The position numbers were made by a program, and so were the translations under genes. 64,000 nt of DNA. Origin: Lewinellaceae bacterium. Lineage in GTDB: Bacteria > Bacteroidota > Bacteroidia > Chitinophagales > Saprospiraceae. Shown here one piece after another: positions 9,768-18,900 of the stretch. The stretch is from positions 1 to 64,000 of the forward strand of contig JADJFA010000001.1 of NCBI GenBank assembly GCA_016708875.1. Direction: 5' to 3'. Position 1 is the stretch's first letter; every line of letters starts with the position of its first letter. Below the pieces are notes generated by a model, which was given only the letters and a program-made list of their open reading frames with translations, did not search any database and was not told where the DNA came from.

Positions 9768-10446
9768 CTATCGCTTGTTAATCTCCACCGCCTGAAACAA
9801 CTGTCCGTTTTTGTCTTCAAAAGAAAGGACGTAGTTGCCAACTGGCAAATGCCCGATGGAATAGGTATTGTCTGGCGAAACGTCAAAACGTGCCATAATG
9901 CGACCATCCAGCGCGAAAATGCGCATGGAAGCAACATCCTCAGCCTTTTCCAGGGTAAAGAAATCTGTGGTAGGGTTGGGGAAAAGTTTGACGTTGGCCT
10001 TGGGTGGATCATTCGTCCCAGAAAGTTTGCTGAAGGTATAAACTGCGGTAAGCGTATCAGCCGCGTTGCCCAAGTTAGTTAGTTTGAGGTGTACGATACC
10101 AGATGCGGCTTGATTACCGGGGTGAAAAAGATACATAAAGTTTGCCGACTGAGTCAGGAGCCAGACCAAATGAATTCGTTTGTGTAGTGATGAACCAGCA
10201 CTGCTCCGGATCACATACCGCATTATCAACGCCAGGGCTAATATTGATAACGCTTCGCACCCATTTAACCAATATGGAGTCTGTAGAGATGTTTTTGATT
10301 TGCGCGAATGCCGTTGAAAGTTCAGTTTCAAGCGAAATCACGGTATCCGAAGGATTAGGATAAACCTCAAAAGCCGAAGAATTTTGGGCTGAAATTGATT
10401 GCCAGAGGCTTTGAAAAAAAATGAGGAAAAAGAGCAGTTTTTTCAT
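9768..10446 (-). CDS. Small secreted protein with T9SS type A sorting domain (copy A, one frameshift)
   Basis: The N-terminus MKKLLFFLIFFQSLWQSISA is a signal peptide. The middle has a YPNPSDTV motif, an INISTDSILVKWVRSV strand region and a cysteine pair (DPEQCWF). After a frame change near 10100 the protein continues LKLTNLGNAADTLTAVYTF and ends in a sorting domain: VKLFPNPTTDFFTLE, DGRIMARFDVS, GNYVLSFEDKNGQ, ending VEINKR. The domain directs secretion and surface attachment through the type IX system. The last roughly 230 bp are almost identical in DNA to the paralogue at 10935, while the upstream halves have diverged. Confidence 0.75.
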
Positions 10447-10481
10447 AAGTTAGGGCTTGAAACTAACTGGTTTAACAGGAG

Positions 10482-10700
10482 TCATGCGAATCAGGGGTAA
10501 AAAAGTGTTAAAAACCACGTAGTGGTGACACCGTTTATAGAAAACGGATTTTCCACATTTTCAGAGCCGCGTAGCGGCGGCACCGTGTCACCGCTACGCG
10601 GTTCCAATATTTCGTGCTGTTGAAAGCTATAAACGGAGCCGCCACAACGTGGCTTTTTTACGCTTTTTGTTGAGAACATTTTAAGCCCTGATTCGCATGA
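10482..10700. repeat. MITE/REP-like nested palindromic element
   Basis: Ends are 15-bp inverted repeats TCATGCGAATCAGGG (10482-10496) and its complement (10686-10700). Inside is a second pair around GTGACACCGTTTATAG / CTATAAACGG, and at the centre CCGCGTAGCGG facing CCGCTACGCGG. The 219-bp unit has no open reading frame. The TTTATAGAAAA plus G(C/T)AGCGGCG pattern recurs partly at 37735-37760. It could be a miniature mobile element or REP cluster. Confidence 0.5.
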
Positions 10701-10815
10701 GTCACCCCCGAATTCTAGTTCAATTTGCGCCTTGCGTTTGTTTTACTCCCACACACCAATCTGGAAGGCATTCAATATCAAATAAAATGCGGGGTCGTAA
10801 GACCCGCGCAAGGCA

Positions 10816-10839
10816 AATGAGCCTTATCAGTATGAGTAA
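10816..10839 (+). pseudogene. 3'-end remnant of an SRPBCC paralogue
   Basis: The codons read NEPYQYE followed by a stop, the same ending as the gene at 8461-8963, with two synonymous changes. Nothing else of the gene remains upstream. Confidence 0.4.
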
Positions 10840-10842
10840 GTA

Positions 10843-10930
10843 TGCAGTGGCAGTTTGCAGTGGGCAGTAGCGGTTGGCGCTGCCCACTGCTACTGCATAC
10901 TGCAAACTGCCACTGCCTACTGCAATCTGT
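10843..10930. repeat. Low-complexity palindrome of CAGTGGCAGTTTGCAGT type
   Basis: TGCAGTGGCAGTTTGCAGTG with GGCAGTAGCG faces CTGCCCACTGCTACTGCATA and CTGCAAACTGCCACTGCC, forming a long imperfect hairpin built of short repeated words. Similar words occur just upstream of 9768 (CTACTGCCTACTGCTACTGC), so both T9SS paralogues end next to the same kind of sequence. The remaining bases of 10447-10934 hold the MITE-like unit and the remnant listed separately. Confidence 0.55.
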
Positions 10931-10934
10931 TGAA

Positions 10935-11624
10935 CTATCGCTTGTTAATCTCCACCGCCTGAAACAACTGTCCGTTTTTATCTTCAAAAGAAAGGACGTA
11001 GTTGCCAACTGGCAAATGCCCGATGGAATAGGTATTGTCTGGCGAAACGTCAAAACGTGCCATAATGCGACCATCCAGCGCGAAAATGCGCATGGAAGCA
11101 ACATCCTCAGCCTTTTCCAGGGTAAAGAAATCTGTGGTAGGGTTGGGGAAAAGTTTGACGTTGGATGCGGGCAGATCGTTCGTTCCGGTGGGGGTACTAA
11201 AAGTGTAAATCGCCGTCATCGTATCCGAAGGATTGTCGAGGTTGGTGAGTTTGAGGTGTACAATCCCCGAACCACCCTGACCAGGATCATATCCACTGTT
11301 GTAGAAGTGAACCGTAAGTTGGCCAAAAGAATCTGGCATCAACTGGAATGTCCTATCGTTTATTCCCGGGAACCAGCAAGTGACGGGATCACACACAGCA
11401 GTGGTAATATTGTCGGTGAGATAAACTTCAGTGCGCACCCATCTGATAGTGACGGGACTGTTGGACACGTTTATTATCTCGCCGTGCGCGGGTGTGTCGT
11501 AACTATCCTCAACCCCGATGGTATCGGAAGGGTTCGGATGTACATCATAGGCCGACTGTGCTTGCACATTTTGTATTTGGAGAAGGCCGAGGGCAAAAAA
11601 GAGGGTGTAGAGTAGATTTTTCAT
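10935..11624 (-). CDS. Small secreted protein with T9SS type A sorting domain (copy B)
   Basis: Intact, about 229 residues. I chose MKNLLYTLFFALGLLQIQNV as start because it begins the signal peptide; six upstream codons are also open. The body parallels copy A: VHPNPSDTIGV, INVSNSPVTIRWVRTEV, DPVTCWFPG, then IVHLKLTNLDNPSDTMTAIY and the sorting domain VKLFPNPTTDFFTLE through VEINKR. The C-terminal 85 or so residues are identical to copy A and the DNA nearly so, implying recent duplication or gene conversion limited to the secretion signal. Function of the body is unknown; it resembles an Ig-like beta sandwich. Confidence 0.8.
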   Translation of the reverse strand: MKNLLYTLFFALGLLQIQNVQAQSAYDVHPNPSDTIGVEDSYDTPAHGEIINVSNSPVTIRWVRTEVYLTDNITTAVCDPVTCWFPGINDRTFQLMPDSFGQLTVHFYNSGYDPGQGGSGIVHLKLTNLDNPSDTMTAIYTFSTPTGTNDLPASNVKLFPNPTTDFFTLEKAEDVASMRIFALDGRIMARFDVSPDNTYSIGHLPVGNYVLSFEDKNGQLFQAVEINKR

Positions 11625-11698
11625 GACAGAATTGTCTCGCATTAGCAGGTTGTGAAATAATTAAACAAAGGTACACCCAACTGCCCTATGCCGATACC

Positions 11699-11706
11699 TA
11701 TTTTTG
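11699..11706 (+). promoter_or_regulatory. Possible Bacteroidota -7 box for the thioredoxin-fold gene
   Basis: TATTTTTG fits TAnnTTTG 44 bases before the ATG at 11750. No convincing TTTG at -33 is seen, so this is tentative. Confidence 0.3.
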
Positions 11707-11749
11707 TTCGTCGCTACAGTTTTGTATCGAATCGGACAATTTTAGCAAA

Positions 11750-13285
11750 ATGAACTCGAGAAAACTGCTGTTCCCATCCCTGTTGGTTGCCATCGCAATT
11801 CGCCTATCCGCGCAATTGCCTGATGGTTCTGTCGCGCCCGATTTCACGGCGCAAGACATCATGGGGCAAACGCACCATCTCTACGAGCTGCTCGATTCCG
11901 GCAAAATTGTGGTCATCGAAATCAGCGCCACCTGGTGTGCCCCCTGCTGGGTCTATCACACCAGCAACGCAATGCGGGACCTTTACAATGAACATGGCCC
12001 GGCTGGCGACGATAAGCTCCGGGTATTTTGGGTGGAAGGCGACCCAAACACCAATCTCAATTGCCTTTACGGTCCCGGTGGCTGCAACGGCGGCTCTGCG
12101 GGCAATTATGTGGCCGGAACGCCCTATCCGATTTTGGACAATGCTGGCATTGCCAATGATTACCAGATCACGTATTACCCTTCCATTTTTGTTATTTGCC
12201 CCAACAAAAAAACCTACGAGCTTGATCCTTTGGACGCAGACGATCTCTGGGAAAAAGCCCGCCAATGTCCGGTGGCGTTTGGCGCCCAAAACGCCGGAAT
12301 TTTCCAATACAGCCCGGGAACCGATCTCTCCGAACTTTGTGGGGTACAAGAACTGGCGCCCAGTTTTTCCCTAACCAACCTCGGCGCCACACCACTCACC
12401 GCCGCTACCATCGAATTGGAATGGAACAACAACGCGTTGCAAACCCTGCAATGGACGGGTTACCTTTCTACTTACGGTGAAGCCCCCATTTCCTTTGCTA
12501 ATCAAGGCCTTAGCAATTCCGGAACACTAAAAACCACTATCACAAACATCAACAACGGTACCGGCGACGACGATTTTTCAAACAATGTCCGCAACGACCA
12601 TTTTACCCTCGCAAAACAATTCAACAGCACCCAAGTCCTCCTGAAAATCAGGACCGACAACTATGGCGCGGAAACCTATTGGGAGATTCGCGATGACTTC
12701 GGAACGGTGCTCGAACACGGCGGCAACGAGGCGGTCGGTCCCAATGGCGGAGGCGCATTCCCACTCGGTCCACCTAACGGACCGGGCAGCTACCCTAACA
12801 TGGCCCTCATTCGCGACACCCTGGATTTGCCTTCCAACGGCTGCTACTCTATCCACTTTTCTGACGCTTATGGCGATGGTATGTGCTGCGAATTTGGCAC
12901 GGGTTACTACCGACTGTACAATCTCGACAATCCTGGAACGCCCCTTATTTCAGGTGGCGAATTCGAAGAATATTCGCGGCGGGCTTTTGGCGCGGGTGTA
13001 GTGTCTGGAGTGTTTGATTTGGCACAAAACATTGATGTTCAATTATTTCCAAACCCTGCTTCAGATTTTTTAAATGTTGAAATAGAGGCGATTTCTGGCG
13101 CCGAAATTTCGGGCAGCATCTTTAATGCGTTTGGTCAATTGCAGCATCTTTTTCCGCTTGAAAAATCTACAGTTGGCGGAAATGATTGGCAATTGCCAAT
13201 CTCCGGCTGGCCCGATGGCGTCTATTTTTTGCAATTGAAAATAGGTAGCGGGATAGTCACAAAGACGTTTGTGGTAAATAATTAA
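11750..13285 (+). CDS. Secreted thioredoxin-fold protein with T9SS type A sorting domain
   Basis: Intact, 511 residues. A signal peptide (about 1-22, ending LSAQ) precedes an AhpC/Tlp-type thioredoxin fold: PDFTAQDIMGQTHHLYELL, then SATWCAPCWVYH with the redox CxxC at about residue 65, and the cis-Pro region ITYYPSIFV near 145. The middle has Ig-like beta segments (PSFSLTNLGATPLTAATIEL), then a segment with SIHFSDAYGDGMCCEFGTGY typical of Bacteroidota surface proteins. The end is a sorting domain (VQLFPNPASDFLNVE, WPDGVYFLQLK, KTFVVNN). It is probably exported to the surface or medium, with thiol-disulfide or binding activity. It is transcribed away from the neighbouring paralogue pair. Confidence 0.85.
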   Translation: MNSRKLLFPSLLVAIAIRLSAQLPDGSVAPDFTAQDIMGQTHHLYELLDSGKIVVIEISATWCAPCWVYHTSNAMRDLYNEHGPAGDDKLRVFWVEGDPNTNLNCLYGPGGCNGGSAGNYVAGTPYPILDNAGIANDYQITYYPSIFVICPNKKTYELDPLDADDLWEKARQCPVAFGAQNAGIFQYSPGTDLSELCGVQELAPSFSLTNLGATPLTAATIELEWNNNALQTLQWTGYLSTYGEAPISFANQGLSNSGTLKTTITNINNGTGDDDFSNNVRNDHFTLAKQFNSTQVLLKIRTDNYGAETYWEIRDDFGTVLEHGGNEAVGPNGGGAFPLGPPNGPGSYPNMALIRDTLDLPSNGCYSIHFSDAYGDGMCCEFGTGYYRLYNLDNPGTPLISGGEFEEYSRRAFGAGVVSGVFDLAQNIDVQLFPNPASDFLNVEIEAISGAEISGSIFNAFGQLQHLFPLEKSTVGGNDWQLPISGWPDGVYFLQLKIGSGIVTKTFVVNN

Positions 13286-13300
13286 GACCGTTTACCGTTC

Positions 13301-14377
13301 TTGCCTGAAAATCAAATCAATTTTCAGATGGCAATACCTTTCCGATTGACTTCCAAAAGGACATTTTCCTGGCTCTCAGGCATTTTTGTGCTGCTGTTCG
13401 TCTGTCGCCTCCTCTATGGCTATTATTATCCCGGCACGGCGCAGGACAATGGTGGACGTTTACTTGGTCCGGAAGAATTTTCAGTTTCCAGGAAAAACTA
13501 CGCTTCCGAAAAAATCAAAGGTGATGCCCAGACGCAGCAACAACCATCTCTTTCACAAAGCCAAAAATTTGAGAAAATAGCTACGCTGCGTTCCAAAAGC
13601 GGGCAATTTGAGGAAGATGAGACCCGGTTGAAATCATTGGTAAAGGGTTTTGGCGCAGTGATACAATATGAGCAAAACACTGGCAATCCCGGACAGCGAA
13701 GCTTGAACCTGCTCATTGGTGTAAAACCCGAAAGTTTTGACAGTTTTTACGTCGAATCTCAGAAAATCGGGCGTATTCTCTCCAAAAGCATCACCAAAAC
13801 AGACAAAACCAACGAGTACCTACAGCTCAACGCCAAGCGGATTTCGCTCGAAAAAACCCGCAATGCCCTGCTTGAACTCAAAAGCCGTGGCGGGAAAATT
13901 GACGAGTTTATTGGATTGGAAAACCGGATTCTGGAAATTGAAAGAGAGCTTCAGGAACTCGGGGTGCAAATAGGCGATTACGACGAAGTGAACGAATTTT
14001 GTACCATTCGATTCTCGCTTTTCGAAGGCGAACGGACCGATATTAGTTTTGCGCAACGCCTCAAGGTGGCGTTCGAATGGAGCGTCAAGTATTACCTGAT
14101 GTTAATGGTTGGGCTGGCATTTGCGCTGTTGGCTGCACTTGTTCTGCAGAGTATGGTGGAAAAGATAAGCAGTGTTCCCAAATCGGGCGGTAAGATTGAT
14201 CCAAGCGCGAATTTCTTTCGCCACAACTCAAATGGATTTCGCCGTACCATATATTTCCATCTGCCGCGCAATGTATTTTCCAAGAATGTCAAACTCAACA
14301 TTCACCTTGTCGCGAGGAGCAAGGTTCTTGAAATTCGTGTGCTCCCAGGTATAAGGAATGATCGCGACAGAGAATAA
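13301..14377 (+). CDS. DUF4349 membrane protein, 3' end uncertain
   Basis: A start at 13328 (MAIPFRLTSKRTFSWLSG) is likelier than the upstream TTG, as it begins the N-terminal anchor helix (SGIFVLLFVCRLLYGYYY). The body has FGAVIQYEQNTG, a beta-alpha domain (LNLLIGVKPESFDSFYVES), a coiled coil (EKTRNALLELKSRGGKIDEF, ENRILEIERELQEL) and a second helix (YYLMLMVGLAFALLAALVLQ). This order is that of DUF4349 proteins, which are membrane-anchored; their role is not established. The last 150 bases overlap the 3' end of riboflavin synthase on the other strand, which is unusual. An undetected indel after about 14160 may have removed the true stop. Confidence 0.7.
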   Translation: MPENQINFQMAIPFRLTSKRTFSWLSGIFVLLFVCRLLYGYYYPGTAQDNGGRLLGPEEFSVSRKNYASEKIKGDAQTQQQPSLSQSQKFEKIATLRSKSGQFEEDETRLKSLVKGFGAVIQYEQNTGNPGQRSLNLLIGVKPESFDSFYVESQKIGRILSKSITKTDKTNEYLQLNAKRISLEKTRNALLELKSRGGKIDEFIGLENRILEIERELQELGVQIGDYDEVNEFCTIRFSLFEGERTDISFAQRLKVAFEWSVKYYLMLMVGLAFALLAALVLQSMVEKISSVPKSGGKIDPSANFFRHNSNGFRRTIYFHLPRNVFSKNVKLNIHLVARSKVLEIRVLPGIRNDRDRE

Positions 14378-14833
14378 ATCCTGCTGCGGCGCAACGACCG
14401 TAAGGCTCACCCCATTAAGGCAAACCGAGCCTTTATCCACCAACAGACCTCCTTGCTCCGTACGGAAGCGAAACGAAAATTTCCAGGATCCACCAATTTC
14501 CAAAACCTCCACACATTCCACCACATCATCCACATGGCCTTGCACCATGTGACCGTCCAGGCGTCCGCCTATGGGTAGGCAGCGCTCCAGATTCACGAGT
14601 GTGCCAGGCTTCCAATTGCCCAAATTTGTTCGGCGTAAGGTTTCTTCCACCGCCGTTACCCGATGCCAATCTGTGCCGACTTCCACTACCGTGAGACAAG
14701 CACCATTATGGCTCAGGCTTTGGTCAATTTTCAATTCCTTCGAAATCGGACTTTCGATGCTGAAATGCACATTGGAGCGGTCATTATCCACGGATTTGAC
14801 TTTGCCAAGCGATTCTATAATTCCTGTGAACAT
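14228..14833 (-). CDS. ribE: Riboflavin synthase, alpha subunit
   Basis: Intact, 201 residues from MFTGIIESLGKVK, the invariant family start; the open frame upstream of that ATG runs into a palindrome and is not coding. Two lumazine-binding barrels are visible: residues 1-95 (MFTGII, HNGACLTVVE) and 96-195 (GHMVQGHVDDVVE, LNGVSLTVV), ending with the usual VNVEFDILGKYI. The enzyme dismutates two 6,7-dimethyl-8-ribityllumazine molecules to riboflavin. It follows a flavin-dependent reductase on the same strand with about 100 bases between, most of them a perfect palindrome. No FMN riboswitch is seen. Confidence 0.95.
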   Translation of the reverse strand: MFTGIIESLGKVKSVDNDRSNVHFSIESPISKELKIDQSLSHNGACLTVVEVGTDWHRVTAVEETLRRTNLGNWKPGTLVNLERCLPIGGRLDGHMVQGHVDDVVECVEVLEIGGSWKFSFRFRTEQGGLLVDKGSVCLNGVSLTVVAPQQDLFSVAIIPYTWEHTNFKNLAPRDKVNVEFDILGKYIARQMEIYGTAKSI

Positions 14834-14855
14834 GGTATAGGTAGATGTTAAAACG

Positions 14856-14929
14856 GCTAATTTGAAATGGCGGGGACACCTCGGAGGTCTTCGAAGACCT
14901 CCGAGGTGTCCCCGCCATTTCAAATTAGC
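14856..14929. repeat. Perfect 74-bp palindrome
   Basis: The sequence from GCTAATTTGAAATGGCGGGG to CCCCGCCATTTCAAATTAGC is perfectly self-complementary with no spacer; the centre is between 14892 and 14893 (GGTCTTC|GAAGACC). It lies between the reductase and ribE, both minus strand. It could act as a terminator/attenuator in RNA or form a cruciform; a fold-back assembly artefact is also possible. Confidence 0.9.
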
Positions 14930-14934
14930 AAGAT

Positions 14935-15660
14935 TCAGCCATACAATTCATAATGAACCTGTCCGCGCTCATACCCCAATTTGAGCAACAGGTTCGCCAC
15001 GGCCTCGTCAATCATGCTGCTCCAGCCGCAGAGGTAGAAATCTACATCCGGGCGTGTAACGGCGTATTGCTCCATGTATACTTGGTGGACGTGGCCTTGC
15101 CAGCCTGCCCAATCTGATTGTCTAGAAAGCACGATATCGTAACGAAACCCTGGAATCATGCGGGCCAGTGTTTCAAATTCATCCCGATAGAGGATGCCGC
15201 TTTCTTCCCGGGTTCCAAAAATCAGGTGAATATTTAGATGCGGCTTTCCCGAATTTTTCAAGTCCAAAATCATGCTTCTGAAAGGCGCAACGCCGGTTCC
15301 GGTACAAATGAACACGAGATCCTTTTCTATTTTTTCGGGCAATACAAATCCGCCATCGGGGCCTTTGAATTTCAATATGGCTCCTTCCTGAATTTCGTCA
15401 AAAAGATATTTCGAGCCAAGCCCTTCGCTTGAGTTGACTATGCAAAGTTCCAGACGGTTGGATTTGTTTGGTGCGTTGGCGATGGAGTAACTCCGCCAAC
15501 GTTGCAGGCGTTTTTCACCGATGGGCAGATCCATGGTGACAAATTGACCTGCCTGAAAATCAAAGAATTGGAGCTCCGGAACTTCCACTTGGAACGTGCG
15601 GACATCTGGGGCTATGGTTTCTATTTTTCGGACGATGCCGTTGTGCCAAATGGTGGGCAT
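14935..15660 (-). CDS. FAD-dependent NAD(P)H oxidoreductase of the ferredoxin-NADP reductase family
   Basis: Intact, 241 residues. The FAD-binding barrel includes FQAGQFVTMDLP and the RWRSYSIANAP motif (RxYS) at about residues 53-63; the nucleotide-binding domain includes ICTGTGVAPFRSMI near 118 and the C-terminal DFYLCGWSSMIDEA. There is no iron-sulfur or flavohaemoglobin domain, so it is a stand-alone reductase that passes electrons from NAD(P)H to a separate acceptor. Its position upstream of riboflavin synthase on the same strand makes a flavin link plausible but not demonstrated. Confidence 0.85.
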   Translation of the reverse strand: MPTIWHNGIVRKIETIAPDVRTFQVEVPELQFFDFQAGQFVTMDLPIGEKRLQRWRSYSIANAPNKSNRLELCIVNSSEGLGSKYLFDEIQEGAILKFKGPDGGFVLPEKIEKDLVFICTGTGVAPFRSMILDLKNSGKPHLNIHLIFGTREESGILYRDEFETLARMIPGFRYDIVLSRQSDWAGWQGHVHQVYMEQYAVTRPDVDFYLCGWSSMIDEAVANLLLKLGYERGQVHYELYG

Positions 15661-15667
15661 GGGCGAG

Positions 15668-15697
15668 CGGAGTGAGAGAGGTGAGAGAGTGAGAGAA
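15668..15697. repeat. GTGAGAG short tandem repeats upstream of the adhesin gene
   Basis: GAGTGAGAGAGGTGAGAGAG and the following bases are built of GTGAGAG-type words. A related tract (GTGAGAGGCGTGAAAGGCGT...) sits just after the same gene at 20167-20220, so the adhesin is bracketed by the same motif. Confidence 0.5.
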
Positions 15698-15922
15698 TTG
15701 AGCGTTGGAATACCTGAATGAGCGCGTCTCGCGCATTTTTTTTGTCAAAACAACAAGTATCCAAAAGGGTTGAAATTCACATACTTTAACCTTTAAGTGT
15801 TTGGGGAAGATGTGCGAAAAGCATTCAGATTTAGACGCCACCAAATTATTTTTCTGTGTGACGGGCAGCATAAATACAAACGTTTGGTATCTGCCACAGA
15901 TAATCAATTCAAAAATCTTTAC

Positions 15923-18900
15923 ATGAAGCACCAACTACTTGCCCTCGCCCTTCTTGCAATATCCACAGCCCCTATTTCCGCTCAAAATTGCAACCTGCCC
16001 GCTCCGCTGGCCGACATCTGCCAAAATGCTCCGCTATTGTGCGGCAATTATCTGGAAGGTTATTGCAGCACGACGGCAGGCCTCACGCCCGACCAGCCCG
16101 TATCTGCCGGCGGCCCAATCCCACTTTTTGAAAACAACGGCTGGCTTCGCATCAGCCCCTGCTTTGATTCCATAGCCATTGACTTTCAAGTTTCTGAATG
16201 CCAAGTCGGGAACGAACTCCGCTTTTTCTTGCTTTCTGGCGAATGTGACACGATGACCTTGCGCTCATTCGCCTCTGCTCAGGATGGCAGCGTGGCGCAT
16301 CTCATGGCGAACGGCCTCACCCCAGGAGAAATCTATTTCCTCGTTGTGGACGGCCTGAACAATGCCGAATGCAAATTTCAAACACACGTCGTGTATGGCA
16401 TCGGCACTGCCGCTCCCGGCCCGGTATTAACTTGCGATTGTACGAACAATTATGTGGACGGGCCAGTTGACGTTTGCCCCGGCGAAATAGTACAATACAG
16501 CATCGTGGCGGGCAGTTGCACGATGACGTTCGGCCCGCCAGTAGGAGGGAACGGCTATTTTTGTTGCCCTCCACCACCCGATGCCTGCCCGTCGAGCAAA
16601 GACTCCTCAGTACTGCACTGGATCGTCCCATCCTGGATGATTATTGTGGGCGATAGCATCAATGTGACCAGTATCACCGTACAAGTGGATTCGAGCCTGT
16701 TGGGGATTGACACGGTTTTGTCTGGCACCGTCTCTTATTACTGGGAAATTATTCATCTGCCATCAGACAGCACTATTTTTTGCTCTTGTTGCGTTGGCTG
16801 TAAACCCGGAGATGCTCCATTAGACGTAATTATGCACCATGATGTGGAAATATCCTACTGCACTTTGACTTGTGTGCTGCCATGCTGTATCGTGAACGGC
16901 CAATCGTATTGTGCCCCCGGCACTTATATTGTTGAGCAGACAAATTGTTTGACAAAAAAATTGGTGGTCACAGCCGATTGGGCCATGCCACTTGCCGTTG
17001 CCGGGCCGGGAGGAATCCTGAACTGTTATATCAACTCCCTCACTTTGGGAGGTGGTTCCTCTTCCGGACCTAATTACACCTACCATTGGTCTGGGCCGGG
17101 AATTTCTCCTTCTGGAAACAATCAGCCATTCCTTACCGTCACCGCGCCTGGCGCCTACACGCTCTTGGTGACGAACACGGCCAATGGCTGCACAGACACC
17201 GACATGGCCTTTGTGTCACAGGATTTCAGTATCCCATCTGTCACGATTCCGCCTTTGCCAAAGGTTTGCCAATTCGCAGAAGTGACCCTTACGGCAAATG
17301 CCAACCCTTCTTTTGTCCAATACACTTGGAGCAACAACATGATGGGGCAGCAAATCACCATTGAACCACCTTCCACCTCCTCCTACTCAGTCACTGTGTC
17401 AAACCCAGCCAATGGCTGCACCAATACGGCCTCCGTGTTGGTGGAAGTGACGCCGAATATTATCATGAATCTCCCTCCCAAAACTATTTGCGAGGGAGAT
17501 TGTGTGTGGGTCGCCGGTGATGAATTCTGCTCTCCAGGGCATTATTTGGCGGTAACACAGTCCTTTCAAGGTTGTGATTCTATTATTTCTTTTTCAATCA
17601 ATGTGATACCTTATTTGGTGACCAACCATGGCATCGTCGGAACTTTGACTTGCGAAGTGCCTTCGATTTCTTTTATGGGAAACACCTATAACCAGCCAGG
17701 CAATTATGCCGTGCCAAAAGCGAATGGTTGCGGGGAACACCAGTTCTCGATTGATTTGGATGTCCTTCCGCCCTTGGTAGCGTTAGGCCAGCCGCAGGAA
17801 ATTTGTGCCGGGCAAACAGCCACCCTTGCCGTCAGCCCGATTTTGCAGGGCGTGGAATATACTTGGAGCAACGGCACCATCGGAACACAAATCGAAGTTT
17901 CTCCCACAGCGACAGCGACTTACACAGTTACTGCCCAAAACCTTGCGAACGGCTGTTTAGCGTTCGACCTAGTGACTGTGAATGTTGTACAATCAGTGGA
18001 CACCGATTTAGGCGTGATTGGAACCTTGGATTGCACCCAATTGGAAATAAATTTTTTGGGAAATACTTACACACAACCAGGTCAATATACTGTACCAATA
18101 CCAGGCGGCTGCGGCAACAACCTTTTTATCATTTTGGGCAATTCCACACCTCCGTGGTGTCCTATCATCCCTGTACCGCCTGTCTGTGCGGGCGAAAGTA
18201 CCAGTTTACAAACTGCTCCGCTATCTCCGTCAAACCTGAGCTACCTCTGGAGCACAGGCGAAACGACGCAAGAGGTAACCGTGACCCCATTCGCGACAAC
18301 TACTTACACCCTTACCGCTACGGATCCCTCAACCGGTTGCACTAGCGTCATTACCACAACTGTTGAGGTGAATCAGCCGCAACTCGTCCCACTCGGCCTT
18401 GTGGGAACCTTGACCTGCGCGCAGCCTTGTCTGACTTTCAACGGCGTGGAATACTGCCAGCCGGGGACTTACTCCGTTACGGAAAACTGTGAAATCAAGG
18501 AATTCCAAATCGCGCAAGACCTGGCTTGCCGACGGTGCAACTTGGCGTAGTGGGGACTTTAACTTGCGCCCAGCCATGCCTGATTTTTAACGGCGTGGAT
18601 TACTGTCAGCCGGGGACTTACTCCGTAACGGAAAACTGTGAAATCAAGGAATTCCAAATCGCGCAGGACCTGGCTTTGCCGACGGTGCAACTTGGCGTAG
18701 TGGGGACTTTAACCTGCGCCCAGCCATGCCTGATTTTTAACGGCGTGGAATACTGTCAGCCGGGGACTTACTCCGTAACGGAAAACTGTGAAATCAGGAA
18801 TTCCAAATCGCGCAAGACCTGGCTTTGCCGACGGTGCAACTTGGTGTGGTGGGGACTTTAACTTGCGCCCAGCCATGCCTGACCTACAACGGTGTGGAAT

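Noticed and set aside
10842..11615. Plus-strand frame of 257 residues
   Set aside because: Antisense of the T9SS paralogue and of the palindromic spacer.
11787..12374. Overlapping reading frames of about 190 residues in the thioredoxin-fold gene
   Set aside because: They are shadows of the intact 511-residue gene with no domain likeness.
14834..14923. N-terminal extension of riboflavin synthase
   Set aside because: It translates the palindrome; the invariant start MFTGII lies downstream.
14834..14935. FMN riboswitch at ribE
   Set aside because: The spacer is almost wholly the palindrome; no conserved riboswitch core is seen.
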